Notes under the pieces: model-generated
Told to the model about the DNA's origin: nothing
Databases searched by the model: none
The model's input: the letters and a program-made list of their open reading frames with translations, nothing else
Part shown: one piece after another, positions 1-10,430 of the stretch
Position numbering within the stretch: the stretch's first letter is position 1
Layout of the letters: each line of letters begins with the position of its first letter
Assembly: GCA_947034895.1 (NCBI GenBank)
Contig: OX344762.1
Coordinates: 51,687,087 to 51,751,086, forward strand
Direction: 5' to 3'
DNA length: 64,000 bases
Source: Rhytidiadelphus loreus
Taxonomy: Eukaryota > Streptophyta > Bryopsida > Hypnales > Hylocomiaceae
Translations under genes and position numbers: made by a program

Positions 1-375
1 ATGTATTGGTCAATTTCAGAACTTTAGATGCACCATTCCACAACCATTTATAGGAGCCATTCTTAATGCCCGCACTCTTTCACAGCCTCCTACCTTAGTT
101 TTTCTGTTATGAAAAGAGCATGGACTTGTAGTTATTCCCATTGAAGCAAGTTTCCTATTTATTTTTGAATCTAACCGTATGAATGTATAAAGAACTTGCT
201 TGTTAGTATGCACATTAATTTTGAGTGCAACATTGCGTAACTGTTGTAAGATTATAACAAGAGAAATGTACATTCTTCACTTCGAGTGTATTACCCCTCT
301 CCACAACAATTTTAAAGTTTGCAGAAAAAAAGTTTCTTGGGATTGGAGGAAAAATGAAGAAGTATACAGAAATTG
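1..375. repeat. Repeat segment with a direct copy at 2100-2378 and an inverted copy at 2640-2745
   Basis: Bases about 120-375 resemble 2140-2378 in the same orientation. Shared runs include GCATGGACTT, CCATTGAAGCAAGTTT, AATCTAACCGTATGAATG and TAGTATGCAC. Bases about 1-110 read on minus resemble 2640-2745 on plus, with shared peptides such as ERALxM and RVRALRM in the two short frames. The segment is therefore repeated both directly and inverted around the first GC-rich array. A 85-codon minus frame here has no recognisable domain, and I do not call it a gene. Confidence 0.6.
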
Positions 376-1315
376 ATTCTATAATTCAAGATGTTGGCTT
401 CTTGTTCAAGTTAACCCCTAAGTGACCCCGAGGACAGGATGGGTCCTCAACCAGTTTCCTAAGTTAAACAAAACCTTACCAAATTACTATATGTAGTAAT
501 TCATATTTTTGGAAAATTCTTTTTGAAGTTTAGATTTAGCTTCAAAAATCTGATTTTGAAAATGATTGATTATGATTTTTCTATTTAAGATTTTGTGCAT
601 GGGTGTACACTTGCAATCTTGACTTTTTGTAGTGTTGAGGGCTCTTAGGAATGAGCCTCAAACACACTAAATCTTTGAGAAAATATCACATTACAAATGA
701 AATTTAAAAAAATGATAAAGTAGATTTTGAGAAGTTATAAATTGATTGGGTTTATGCACCTTAGGCCCTTTAAGCTCATATTTTTTAGGTGACGAACTTT
801 TTAGATTTCACATTTGAAAAGAGGATTGAAATACTTCAAATCACTTTCACAGATTTAACACCCTCATGATAAAACATTATAATCTTTCAATAAATTAGAG
901 GTATTGTTGTGTTTTCTTTTCTAATGTGATCTCTAATACGTCTAGTTTGAATTTACACGGTTACAATTCAAAAAGAATGGATAGAACGTATCAAAATGTT
1001 GGATTTTTGTTCAATTTAGAGCAAATTCTAGAAGCTTAGCAAATTCCAGGGTCATTTTGGGGTTCAAGCAAATTCATAAACCATCCTAAAATGCGTTGGG
1101 CATTTGAGGGTTTAGGTTTGCGTTTATGGTTCTAGTTTGCGAGGGCTTTGTAGGGTTTTTGGTTCATCATTGTAGGGCTTGAGGATATTGAAGCCTTGTT
1201 AGGGACCATTTAATAAAATGATCATGTGATATAATTGTAAGCTATCTAGAGATTATTCTATGATCTCACCTACCATGACTGCAGTCTTCTGTAAGTCACT
1301 CTTTCAAATACCAAT
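376..1315. other. AT-rich stretch without a gene
   Basis: I see no long open frame, RNA gene or terminal repeat here. It is AT-rich with short homopolymer runs. Confidence 0.6.
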
Positions 1316-1317
1316 GT

Positions 1318-1482
1318 AGGGGCGACCTCGGGTGGGGCGACTGCGGGTAGGGCGACTTCGGGTAGGGCGACTGCGGGTCCAGAGAGGAGGGAAGAACTCA
1401 CACATTTTTGCTTCCCTCTTTTCTGGGACTTGGGCGACCGTGGGTAGGGCGACTTCGGGTGGGGCAACTTCGGGTCCAAACG
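1318..1482 (+). repeat. GC-rich tandem array 1 (core GGCGACTTCGGGT)
   Basis: There are about six units of 15-16 bp of the form GGGCGACTNCGGGTAG, in two clusters split by a short AG-rich spacer. The unit is strikingly GC-rich against its AT-rich surroundings. The same core recurs at 2995-3262 and 10095-10246 in the opposite orientation, and in a variant form at 9830-10030. Short frames across it (Val-Gly-Arg-Leu-Arg repeats) are by-products of the array. Confidence 0.85.
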
Positions 1483-1644
1483 GGGAGACTATTTCGCGTT
1501 GGGCAGCTGATGGTATTTTGAAGCCCAATAGAATCAAAGAATAAAAAGAATAAAGATGGGATGGACAAGGAGTGGTGCATCAAAGGTGATTCCCGATGTG
1601 ACCAACGGGAAGGTGAAGTACTGGAAGGGATTCTCACACAAGGG

Positions 1645-1705
1645 TCAACTTCTTCGAACTCAAGTGGAGTCTGGGAGGTCTACGGTTCGATTCCCAACTC
1701 CGTGT
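1645..1705 (+). repeat. Possible tRNA-derived (SINE-like) Pol III promoter remnant
   Basis: GGTTCGATTCC at 1684-1694 is an exact B-box consensus. An A-box-like GAACTCAAGTGG lies at about 1655-1666. Only about 17 bp separate the boxes, shorter than in a tRNA, so a functional tRNA is unlikely. A degenerate SINE head or a tRNA fragment is possible. Confidence 0.3.
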
Positions 1706-1747
1706 GCATGATGTAGGAGGTTATGGTTTGGTCTTACGGGTTTGGTC

Positions 1748-1828
1748 AAGGACCACTTTGAGTTCAGAATGGAAATGAGTCAAATGACAAACATTGTCAT
1801 TTCCGTCCTAAACTCAAAGTGGACCTTG
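1748..1828. repeat. Hairpin-forming inverted repeat
   Basis: The arms read CCACTTTGAGTTCAGAATGG and, on the other side, the complement of CATTTCCGTCCTAAACTC plus AAAGTGG. They pair over about 28 bp with a few mismatches around a loop of about 22 bp. No terminator or RNA gene is implied; it may be a small foldback repeat. Confidence 0.6.
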
Positions 1829-2099
1829 GCCCAATCCTCGAAGCACGTCACGTGGCCTAGACCGAGGTCTTCACGGGATTTTTTGAAACTTTAAAGTAAC
1901 TAATTTGTAATGATATAGAGTATTTTAGAATTCAATTGTGGTAAATCATTATTTAATTAGATTGGTTCGTCATTATGGAGAATGACGAATAAATACTTGT
2001 GAATGAAATTTGATTTTACAAGACGGGTGTTTGCTTAATCTATGTAGGGTCAAAAGATAAGTTTAACTTAACAATTAGAGTGCATTACTAATAAAGTCC

Positions 2100-2378
2100 T
2101 AAGTGCCTTAAGCCTTTCCCTCTTGTATTTTTCCTATGAAAATTGAGCATGGACTTATAGTAATTGCCATTGAAGCAAGTTTTATAACCCGAAAATCTAA
2201 CCGTATGAATGTTTAATTAGCTTGTGTAGTTGTGTATTAGTATGCACGTTTCCTTTGAGTGCAAAATTGGATAAGAGTTGTGAGATGATAACCAAGAAAA
2301 TTTTCATTTTCTTTATTGATTGTATTGTTTATAAAAGAAAATTGGGATTGAAGGTGAAATGAAGAACTACAAATTATA
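2100..2378 (+). repeat. Direct copy of the segment at about 120-375
   Basis: It is matched to the left end of the window through several shared 10-18 bp runs, with scattered substitutions and indels. It ends before array 2. Confidence 0.6.
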
Positions 2379-2639
2379 TTGGCACTCTAAAATGTTCTCT
2401 TCCAAAACTTAATATCACTTGAATAGCTATTAAACTCATTACAGGTTGGGAATATTTTTAATTCTGGTGTCCCACGATTTCACTACCACCTATTCATTGA
2501 TACATAAATTTTTTTGCTCAGGCAAGGGTGTGCATTGAAGCATTTGACACTCAAGGAAACACTATCGTAAATATTTTTTTAGTTGGGGAGTTTCTCCAAA
2601 TCCGACGTCCATTGGATTTTAAAGAGGCTTCCTTTCTCC

Positions 2640-2745
2640 ATTTGTGTGGATGTGAAAGTAAAGATAAGGTAGAAGACTTTGAAATGGAGCGGGCATTAAT
2701 AATGGACTCTATAAGTGGCTTTGAAATGGACAATATGTAGTTCAT
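2640..2745 (+). repeat. Inverted copy of the segment at about 1-110
   Basis: GAGCGGGCATTAATAATGG here corresponds to GAGTGCGGGCATTAAGAATGG read on minus near position 60. A 70-codon plus frame (2528-2740) crosses it but shows no known domain. Confidence 0.55.
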
Positions 2746-2994
2746 AAATTGACCTCCATAATCATTAAATGATTCGAGAAAAAAAAATTATGAATTGTAA
2801 GAGCCAATCCATTATCTTTACTTTCCCATTTATGTTTAGAAGTTGCAAGTGAACATTTTGCAGAAGACCTAGGGGCATAAATAGGGACCTATGACAGAAG
2901 TCCTTTGGAAATTTATAAGTAATTATAAAATACTTCCAAAAATATGAAACCACTTGTGTTAGATTCCTCTTTTATTTGTCTTTGTCTGAAAAAT

Positions 2995-3262
2995 CACCCG
3001 AAGTCGCCCAGGGACCCGCACCCGAAGTCGCCTAGGGACCCGCACCCGAAGTCGCCCAGGGACCCGCACCCGAGGTCGCCCAGGGACCCGCACCCGAAGT
3101 CGCCCAGGGACCCGCACCCGAAATCGCCCAGGGACCCGCACCCGAAGTCGCCCAGGGACCCGCACCCGAAGTCGCCCAGGGATCCGCACCCGCGGTCGCC
3201 TTGTGGACCCGTGGTCGCCTGGGTACCCGCAATCGCCCTTGTTCGGTCGGGGGACCCGCACT
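2995..3262. repeat. GC-rich tandem array 2, 24-bp unit
   Basis: There are about nine units of 24 bp, each containing ACCCGAAGTCGCC followed by CAGGGACCCGC. Read on plus they encode an eight-residue KSPRDPHP repeat, and on minus an Arg/Val/Pro-rich one. The repeated protein frames on both strands reflect the DNA array, not a gene. The array is in opposite orientation to array 1 and ends about 390 bp before the start codon of the ORF at 3648. Confidence 0.9.
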
Positions 3263-3647
3263 CGCCCTACTTGAAGGACCCGCACTCGCCCTCCCGCGAC
3301 CGCTAGTCCCAGTACAAATGGGGTGGGGTGGACTTGCGGTCGTCAGTCCCCCTGCTTCTGTGCAAAGGCTGTCATCCACCTTGAAGTGGCTGACTGCATG
3401 TGCGTGAGGCAGGGATTGGGGAATGAAGGAATTTCATTCTTCTCATTCCATGCATGTCTAAACCGCGGTGTTTCGTAAACTTGACCCTATCCGCTACGAT
3501 CTTTGAACCTTGAACATCTACTTCTGCTTCGATATTTGTAAATGTGTCACACGTATGATTACTAGTTTCACTTAGTTAGAGTAAGTATTTTGGCATTGAG
3601 ACTTTTATATAGTATATATTGCTTAGTTATACATACGTTGTTAAAAC
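3263..3647 (+). promoter_or_regulatory. 5' region of the coiled-coil ORF with a TATA-like stretch
   Basis: The GC-rich array decays into ordinary sequence. A TTATATAGTATATATTG stretch at about 3606-3622 lies 26-42 bp before the ATG at 3648. It is close for a TATA box, since it would leave a very short leader. No experimental start is known. Confidence 0.3.
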
Positions 3648-5141
3648 ATGGAGCGTACGACCTCGCCATCTCCTCCTACCATACCTACTCCATTGACTCC
3701 GCAAGAGAAAAGGGCGATGAAGGACAAGGGTCGAAAACGGTCAGGCAAGAAGCACAAGAAGCGCGTGGCCATATTACTTCATCCGAAGATTAAGGCTTTT
3801 AAAGGTTGGAGGGATGAACCAGAGCCTTGGAGTTACCGGACTGTTGCGAAGTATGTGGATTGGTGCCACATCAACAAATTATTTCCGTTGTGTCGTCACC
3901 CTTTGCACGTTCAAAACCAAAAGGTTAACCTTGCGTATGCTACGGACACAAGGTTCATGCGTAGATGCTGCGAAGTATGGACCCTTCTATATTTGGAGAC
4001 CAAGGTGTACAGAAATGATAATTTCAGTTTCTTTCTTGTACGAATGGTGTATGCCGAAGTTGTTTTGAAGAAGGTAGTCGATTGGACAACACTCCCAGAA
4101 ATGCCTATTGCGGTCCGTCCGGACCAAAAAGAGTGGGAGGAAGCCTCCAACTTGTGGGCAAAGTATCCTCTTGATATAAGCAAGATGATGACACCGATTA
4201 AGCGTGGAGCATCATTTGTTGCTGATGAAGAAGTAGTTTGGTCTTCCACTTCTTCCTCGGACGAGCACACCCATGAGTACAACGGATATTCCTTCTCTAG
4301 CGATGATGAAGATGTTTTTGTCACCGAGTCCAAGAAGTCTTTGGATGTGGGCCTTCAGAAGAAGAAAGATCGTGGAAAAGAGCCCATTACCTCAACCAGC
4401 CATGAAGAAGTCTTGGAAAAAGTTGACCCCATGGAAGTGGAGGACTTTTCCACAGAGGAGTGTGCGATGCTAGAAGGTGATAGTGATTCATCAGACAATG
4501 AGGAGACCTTGATTGCCAAAATCGAGAGTGCACGTTTATCATTGAGTACAAAGAGTGAGGAACTGAAGAATTTGAAGGAACGCGAAGTGTCTTCTCCCAC
4601 TGAAGCTTATTTGAAGCAACAATTGAGGTCTCTCAACCAAATACTCAAAGAGAGAGATGACGATTTTGTTGCTTTTAAGAAGAATGGAGACCAGTATTTA
4701 ACTAAGCAGAGCACCGGGAAATTGTCGCAAGCTGACCATTGTTTATTGTGGGAATCAAAATTAGAAACCCTGCAACGCAGACGTAGGAAAGCACAGAATG
4801 AGCGGCGAGCACTGCGTGTTCAAATTACCGAAGAAGAAAAGAAATATTACGAAGCGGCCAAAAAACATGTCAAGGAGGTGGACGTTTTGGCAACGGCCTC
4901 GACATACGGTAATCTACCAGAGGAGTTAGAAATGCTTCGGAATTTGGTGAAGTTCCATGAGACTAGAGTACAAGTGTTGGAAGACGAGTTTGTGGATGTG
5001 AGAGCCGAAAGCGAGTATTATACGCAGTGGATGAAGTGGATGAAGGATACAACGGGAAAGAGAGGTGAAGAATACGAGAAAGTGGGTCCTCCTCCTAATA
5101 TGAGTGACTTCCTAAACCAAAAAGAGGTTTTTAGAAAGTAG
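3648..5141 (+). CDS. Unrecognised coiled-coil protein of a putative mobile element (family member A)
   Basis: This is an open frame of 497 codons from a true ATG. I do not recognise the family. Residues 21-40 are strongly basic (KDKGRKRSGKKHKKR), like a nuclear-localisation or nucleic-acid-binding tail. Residues 51-150 form a conserved head with FKGW, EPEPWS, DWCHI, KLFP, AEVVLKK and VDWTT. Residues 195-290 are acidic and Ser-rich, and about 290-345 and 370-480 look like coiled coil. The head, basic tail and general order match the minus-strand pseudogene at 7104-9584, which also has a RING-H2 region that this ORF lacks. The head may be a protein-interaction or DNA-binding domain, but that is a guess. 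Having two diverged copies in one window, each beside a GC-rich array, suggests a repeated element rather than a single-copy host gene. It could still be one exon of a larger gene. Confidence 0.55.
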   Translation: MERTTSPSPPTIPTPLTPQEKRAMKDKGRKRSGKKHKKRVAILLHPKIKAFKGWRDEPEPWSYRTVAKYVDWCHINKLFPLCRHPLHVQNQKVNLAYATDTRFMRRCCEVWTLLYLETKVYRNDNFSFFLVRMVYAEVVLKKVVDWTTLPEMPIAVRPDQKEWEEASNLWAKYPLDISKMMTPIKRGASFVADEEVVWSSTSSSDEHTHEYNGYSFSSDDEDVFVTESKKSLDVGLQKKKDRGKEPITSTSHEEVLEKVDPMEVEDFSTEECAMLEGDSDSSDNEETLIAKIESARLSLSTKSEELKNLKEREVSSPTEAYLKQQLRSLNQILKERDDDFVAFKKNGDQYLTKQSTGKLSQADHCLLWESKLETLQRRRRKAQNERRALRVQITEEEKKYYEAAKKHVKEVDVLATASTYGNLPEELEMLRNLVKFHETRVQVLEDEFVDVRAESEYYTQWMKWMKDTTGKRGEEYEKVGPPPNMSDFLNQKEVFRK

Positions 5142-7103
5142 TGTACCGCATTTTGGTGAACAATATTGTAAATTTGTAAGTAAGATCCAATTTTGGATAT
5201 TGCGGCTCTCTCGTGATTTAGTAAAGAATATGCTACAATTTTTTTGGCATTCAAAGTTCACGTGGTTTTTTAATAATTATTGTACACTTTGTAATGTGTA
5301 TTGCAGATTTTTGAACTTAGTGTATTCGCGAAATATTTAGTCACAGCTTTTGAAACCAATGTAGTACAAGAACAGAAGACCTAATGTTGCTCAAATCAGT
5401 TTTGTTATGTCATTTTATTCTGGATTTGTACTAGAAATGTTTATCTTGATATTTATTGGGTGAAAACATAGCCCTAAAGACCTAACCCTCTACAGTTAAA
5501 ATAACCAATTGCTTCATTTTCTAGCTAATTTCCATCGCTACTTACATGGCTTGGTGAATTTTCAAATGATTCCAATAGGTTTTTTCCATTTTCAGTGTTT
5601 TTCTAAACCCATAAAGTCCGAAGGCCATTTTTAGGTGAAGAAAAAATCAAAACTGTCATTTCTATAATTCTATTGTGTTTGTCCAAAGAAAAAAATAAAC
5701 TTTTGTGGAACTGAAGCTGAGGATCTTGAACTTCACTTGTTTAAGATTTTGTGGTTAAAATTGTACGATGTTTGACTGTACAGATTTAGAGATATGAGCA
5801 TTCAAAGTTGAAGAACAATTTTTTTGCAACACTGGACTACACTTTCAAACGACTTTGATTGCTATTTCTTCCAAAAATGTGCACTATGGAATTTGAATTT
5901 AAAATTTATTGTGTTGAAGAATTGAGTTGGGAGTGTAGGAAAAAAAAATTCAAAAAATAATAACTTCCTTTTCATACTTCAAAAAATTGTCAAGTAGAAG
6001 TAGATCCAAGGTTAAAAGAAAAACTAAATTGATAATAGCTCTTACATGGGATTGGAACACAATAATCCGTTAGTCCCAACGGTGAGATTGTTGTAGGAAG
6101 CAAACTTCTCCTTTAAAATAAACTAATTAGAGAAAATTTGAAAATTGCATTTTCAAATGAATTCTATAAGTTATTTTTTGAAATATTTGTTTACATTGCC
6201 TTAAAAAGAATAGGGTTCTTAACTTGCACATCACTAATGAAAATGGAATGAATCAAATCTTTTTATGTAGACAAAAACATAATGTTAGCAAAAACATGAA
6301 CAAAATTAAATATATTTTGGATTTTTGCAATGTTTTTTGTACTGCCTGCTGAGTTTAGTTCTAGGTATTTTGTGGCGTAACTTTTGCTTCCGGACACCAA
6401 TTGAAATAAAAATTATATTCCCTCAAAGCTTATCAGATTTTATCTTTTCACAAAAAATTTCAAAAAATTAGGGTACAATTTCAAGCCATAGAAACTTGCC
6501 CAAATTCCAAATTGTCTCTAGAGGGGACAATGGGACTTAAGGGGTTCATCATGTTCACTTTTTCTGTTTATGGAACTAAAATGATAACAATTACAATCTT
6601 CCATGAAATGAATTGAGATAATGAGATTGCTTACAATGATATACAATTTTGAATTCTAAGTAATAAAATTTAAAGTTTACAGTTGAATTAATTTTAGAAG
6701 CTTAAATGTCAATGCAAATGACAATGTCAAAGTGAACTTCAACTTTAATAGCTCTTTGATAATAAGCTTCATACAATCAGTTGTACCACATATTTGATTT
6801 TGTTCGAACATAGTGAAGTCTTTGGAGTAGAAAATAATGTAGAATATGTTTCAAAAATGAAGGCACTGTAATATTCTCGATAATATTGCAATACAAATGT
6901 GTAGCATACAATCATAGAAGGCTCGAAGTTGGCCTATATGGAACAAAACAAAAAGACTGAGAGCTACACGCTTCTACCATATATAATACGCTTCTATATA
7001 CTAGGGGTTTGACATTATATATCCTTGGACGTAAACCAAGTAACCAAAGGAGAAATGAAGTCCATCATTAAATTCTCAGACGTCAAATCCATTTGGATTG
7101 TTT
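5142..7103. other. AT-rich intergenic region holding a dispersed repeat copy
   Basis: No gene is seen. From about 5580 to 6560 the sequence resembles 14340-14900 and 23170-23700. Shared stretches include AGTAGAAGTAG, GGAATTGAAACACA-like runs and TAGCTCT-type words, with the same order of landmarks. The repeat is old and degenerate, and I cannot see its ends. Confidence 0.45.
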
Positions 7104-9584
7104 TTACTTCTTAGAAGAACTTGCTTCACCATGTGAAGGTTGAAGTGCCTCTTGAAGGACTATCTTCTTCTTTGCACGAGTTCGTGAAGCTGGCCCTTCC
7201 GCATTCAAAATGAATTCCAGGATGTTGGAATCTTGGAGAGCTTGTAGGGTCCTTGTGGTTTGTGGAGAATGTGCTTCCAAAAGATAGTCCAATGCTTGAC
7301 TTTGGTAATAAGGTTCATACGTAGAGTCCATGCAAGCCATGTTAGTCATGTCTTCAAGAGAGGCAAATTGATTGCGATTGGGTCCCCTTTTACCTTCATT
7401 ATCCCAACGGTGTCCTTCCGGATGAGGACCCCATTTGAATTCTCCCGAGCTCTTCTCGAAGTATCCACCAAGGCATTGGTAGAAGAATGCCCTTCTCCCT
7501 TCATTGTGTGGACCTTTTCCCATCAACTTCGGTGCCACTTTGACAATCTCCGCCGGGTCAGTTTTCCAGTTCAATTGAGAGCTACTAGGTGCCTTTTCAT
7601 CATCATGTAGCCCTTGACGCCAGCTCCAAACGAGGTCACGCCCCCACAGTGTCGTATTAGTCGTCATTTCAACGCTATGTTCCCAAGAAGGTGGCATGTA
7701 CGTCATCAAGTTGAACATGGCATACAAGCGATCATGGAATGGTGCTGAACAAAGTACACAACGTCGTCTAATGAGGCATCTCATAAGGAGGCATTGAGGA
7801 TGGTACACATGTGCACATGACCCGAGAGCCCAACCACCTTCAGGGCCAAATTGCTCTTGACAAATGGGGCATTTTGTATGGTCGAGTACGAAAGCTGCAG
7901 GTTGTGGCCATAGTAGCTTTTGGTCCTTCACCTCCATGTGACTAGACATTTGCTTTGCATGGTCCCAGCCCTGTTGTGCCCAATCTATAATATTTGTGTC
8001 TGCCAACATCGGCATGTTTTCAGGAAACATGTCATCTAAGAGTACCCAGGATGTGAGTCTATTCTCACGTTTAGGTAAAGCTGCAACAAAATTCTTTGAA
8101 ACCTTATCTAATTCCTTGGCTATTTGCTGCGATCTGTCCATGGAGAGAATGCACACCACCTTCCAATGGTAGTACGTGGCAACCAATTGATCCAACCGTT
8201 GTTGAAGCTTTTCGTTCTGCTTTTCAAGGTCTCTTTCTTTGTCACTCTGCCTTGATTGTTGAACTGTTGGAAATGAGAGTGAATCTTGGGTCCCATGAAT
8301 ATCGTTCGTGTCAGTGGTCGTGTCTCCGCCAATCGTAGTGAGGAACGCACTTCGATTATTTTGCAAAACCTTAGCACGCTTGGAAGGTGGTGGATGGCAA
8401 GGAACATCGTCGGTAAGGTCCTCCACAACTTTGTCTAGATGATGTGGATCATAGTCAACAAAAGCCTCATCCATATCTGACAAAGTGAAAGCGCCAGCCT
8501 GATTTTCTCGCAGGGCTTGAAGCTCGGTAGATTGTCGTGCAATGAGAGCATCTTTCAGTTGGCACTGTCCTTGCAATTTCTTCAAGTCACTTTCCAATGA
8601 AGCAATCTTGTTGTCTTTGATCTATATGATGTTTTGAGCCTTTGCTAGGGTCAGAGTGTTGTGACCTACATCCACTCGGGATTGAAGAGTTGGTGCACCA
8701 ACAATTGTTTCACTGGGCCCTTCATCGTTGCAACTGAATTCGAAGACATCACTTGGATTCTGTGCAGGCAATGGTGGATTTGAAGCTGATGGAGAAGCCC
8801 CTTGTGGTCCAATTCGTGTAGTGGAACATCGCACTCTTGACGATTGTCCCGATTTACGTCCCCGTGATGTTCCGACGCCGTGGATAATTTCATTCTGATT
8901 TGGGGGGAGGCCGATAGGTAGTTCCGTGGCTCGTTCTACCCGAAGCACCCGCATACCATCTGAATTGTCATCCTCTTCTGATGACTCTGTGTCAATTTCA
9001 ACCTGGGCCTGATTCCTAGGAACACTTCGAAAAGGACCCAATCCACCCTCTGGAAAAAGGAGAATTCCTTTTGGTATGCACCCGTCCTCTAGACGTTTTA
9101 CGTGAGGACTAGATTTGATCGTGCTCCAATCGACTTCTTTCTTCAATGCCACTTCAGCATAGGCTCCTCTGGCAAGGAAAAGAGGGGCCTCATTTCTTTC
9201 TACAGAGGCCGTATTGTAGAGAGCTTGCCACAATTCAATGCACCTGTTCACGAATATTTCATTCTCACAGAACTTCAAGTTCGCCTTGTTGGTGTGTCGA
9301 TGATGATGATGACGCCATGCTGGAAAGAACTTGCTGATGTGGCACCACTCAATGTAATCTTCGCAAGTTTGTATTGACCATGGCTCAGGCTCCTCGTTCC
9401 ACCCCTTGAAAGCAATGTGGTCAGCACTATTCAACACATGCAATCACTTTCGGTGACAAGTACCCCTACGCTTCCGTTCCTTGTCTTTTTGAATCTTTCG
9501 CAATCCCAAACCACGACGTGGACGTGGAGCCGGTGGAGGGGCTTCAGCAAGAAATTCTCCAATGGTATTGTCTCCACTAGCCAT
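7104..9584 (-). pseudogene. Coiled-coil/RING-H2 element protein (family member B), two in-frame stops
   Basis: A single frame of about 827 codons runs from ATG 9584-9582 to the stop at 7104. It is broken by TGA at 9446-9444 and TAG at 8624-8622. Protein similarity to the ORF at 3648 continues across the first stop: a basic KDKERKRRG tail, then FKGW, EPEPWS, EWCHI, KFFP, AEVALKK and VDWST. An acidic Ser/Glu stretch and a coiled coil follow. A RING-H2 zinc-binding pattern lies at about 7746-7871 (C-x2-C-x14-C-x-H-x2-H-x2-C-x10-C-x2-C). After it comes a Trp-rich region of about 200 residues with WGRDLVWSW and a Gly/His-rich segment. RING-H2 domains are usually E3 ubiquitin ligases, so that role is possible for the intact ancestor. 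No intron with good splice sites removes the stops. I do not recognise the family beyond the RING. Confidence 0.6.
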
Positions 9585-9829
9585 GGTGGGTTGTTGAAAT
9601 GAAGGTCCTAAAAAATGTAGAGGGATTGTTGAAATCAAACCACTAGAAAAAAAACCTTGGAGGAAAGTAGTCATATAGTAAATTTTCAACACCAAATGCT
9701 TATGCATGTAGCCAGAAAGGGATACAAGCCAAGAAGCCTTAGTGATGAACATGGGAGAATGAAGATTCGGCGACTTCATATATAGGCGAACCCGGGTGTG
9801 GATGCAAAATGGGCGCGTGCGGGTCACGT

Positions 9830-10030
9830 AGGCGACCAGCGGTCCTGGAGGGGCGACCAGCGGTCCGGGGGGCGACCAGCGGTCCGGGGGGCGACCAGCG
9901 GTCCGGGGGGGGCGACTGCAGGTCCTGGGGGGGGCGACTGCGGGTCCTGGAGGGGCGACCGCGGATCCTGGGGGGCGACCGTAGGTCCTGGGGGGGCGCG
10001 TGCAAGTGACGAAGGGCGAGTGCGGGTCTT
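9830..10030. repeat. GC-rich tandem array 3 (GGCGACC variant)
   Basis: About nine units of 19-25 bp with the core GGCGACCAGCGGTCC or GGCGACTGCGGGTCC, separated by runs of G. It lies about 250 bp before the ATG of the minus-strand element ORF. It is inverted relative to array 4, which starts about 65 bp further on. Confidence 0.85.
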
Positions 10031-10094
10031 GGATGAGGGCAAGTGCGCCGACGGGTGCGGGTATCGGCGACCGCGACCTAGTACCCTTGTTTGC

Positions 10095-10246
10095 CTAAGA
10101 CCTGTAGTCGCCCCATACCCGCAGTCGCCCCTACCCGAAGTCGCCCCGGACCCGCGGTCGCCTCACACCCGAAGTCGCCCCCACCCGAAGTCGCCCCACC
10201 CGAAGTCGCCCTCACCCGAGGTCGCCCCACCCGAAGTCGCCCAACA
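10095..10246. repeat. GC-rich tandem array 4 (CCCGAAGTCGCC)
   Basis: About nine units of 14-18 bp, mostly CCCGAAGTCGCCCC. The core is the same as in array 2, and reversed as in array 1. Together with array 3 it could fold into a large GC-rich hairpin. Confidence 0.85.
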
Positions 10247-10430
10247 TTTGCCACGCGGCTACCACATGGCAGCCAGGTAAGCCTAGGTAAATGGGGGGTA
10301 AATTCCAGAAAAGTCAAAGGGTAAAGTTGACTCTATTAGACGGACGGGCCCCTCTACTAGACGTCTTCGACGTCAAGTTTGTCGAGTTGTCGAGTTGTCC
10401 GGGTAGACAACCCTGCCGACGGTGCAGGAG

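Noticed and set aside
1650..1700. Complete tRNA gene
   Set aside because: The distance between the A- and B-like boxes is too short and no acceptor stem is formed.
2944..3379. Repeat proteins on both strands (KSPRDPHP and RVRVPGRL types)
   Set aside because: They are translations of a 24-bp DNA array that is open in several frames at once.
9440..9450. Short intron removing the TGA in the minus-strand element ORF
   Set aside because: The only GT...AG pair nearby would span about 40 bp, too short for a plant intron.
9739..10324. Several Pro/Arg/Gly-rich ORFs across arrays 3 and 4
   Set aside because: They overlap each other in many frames and arise from the tandem array.
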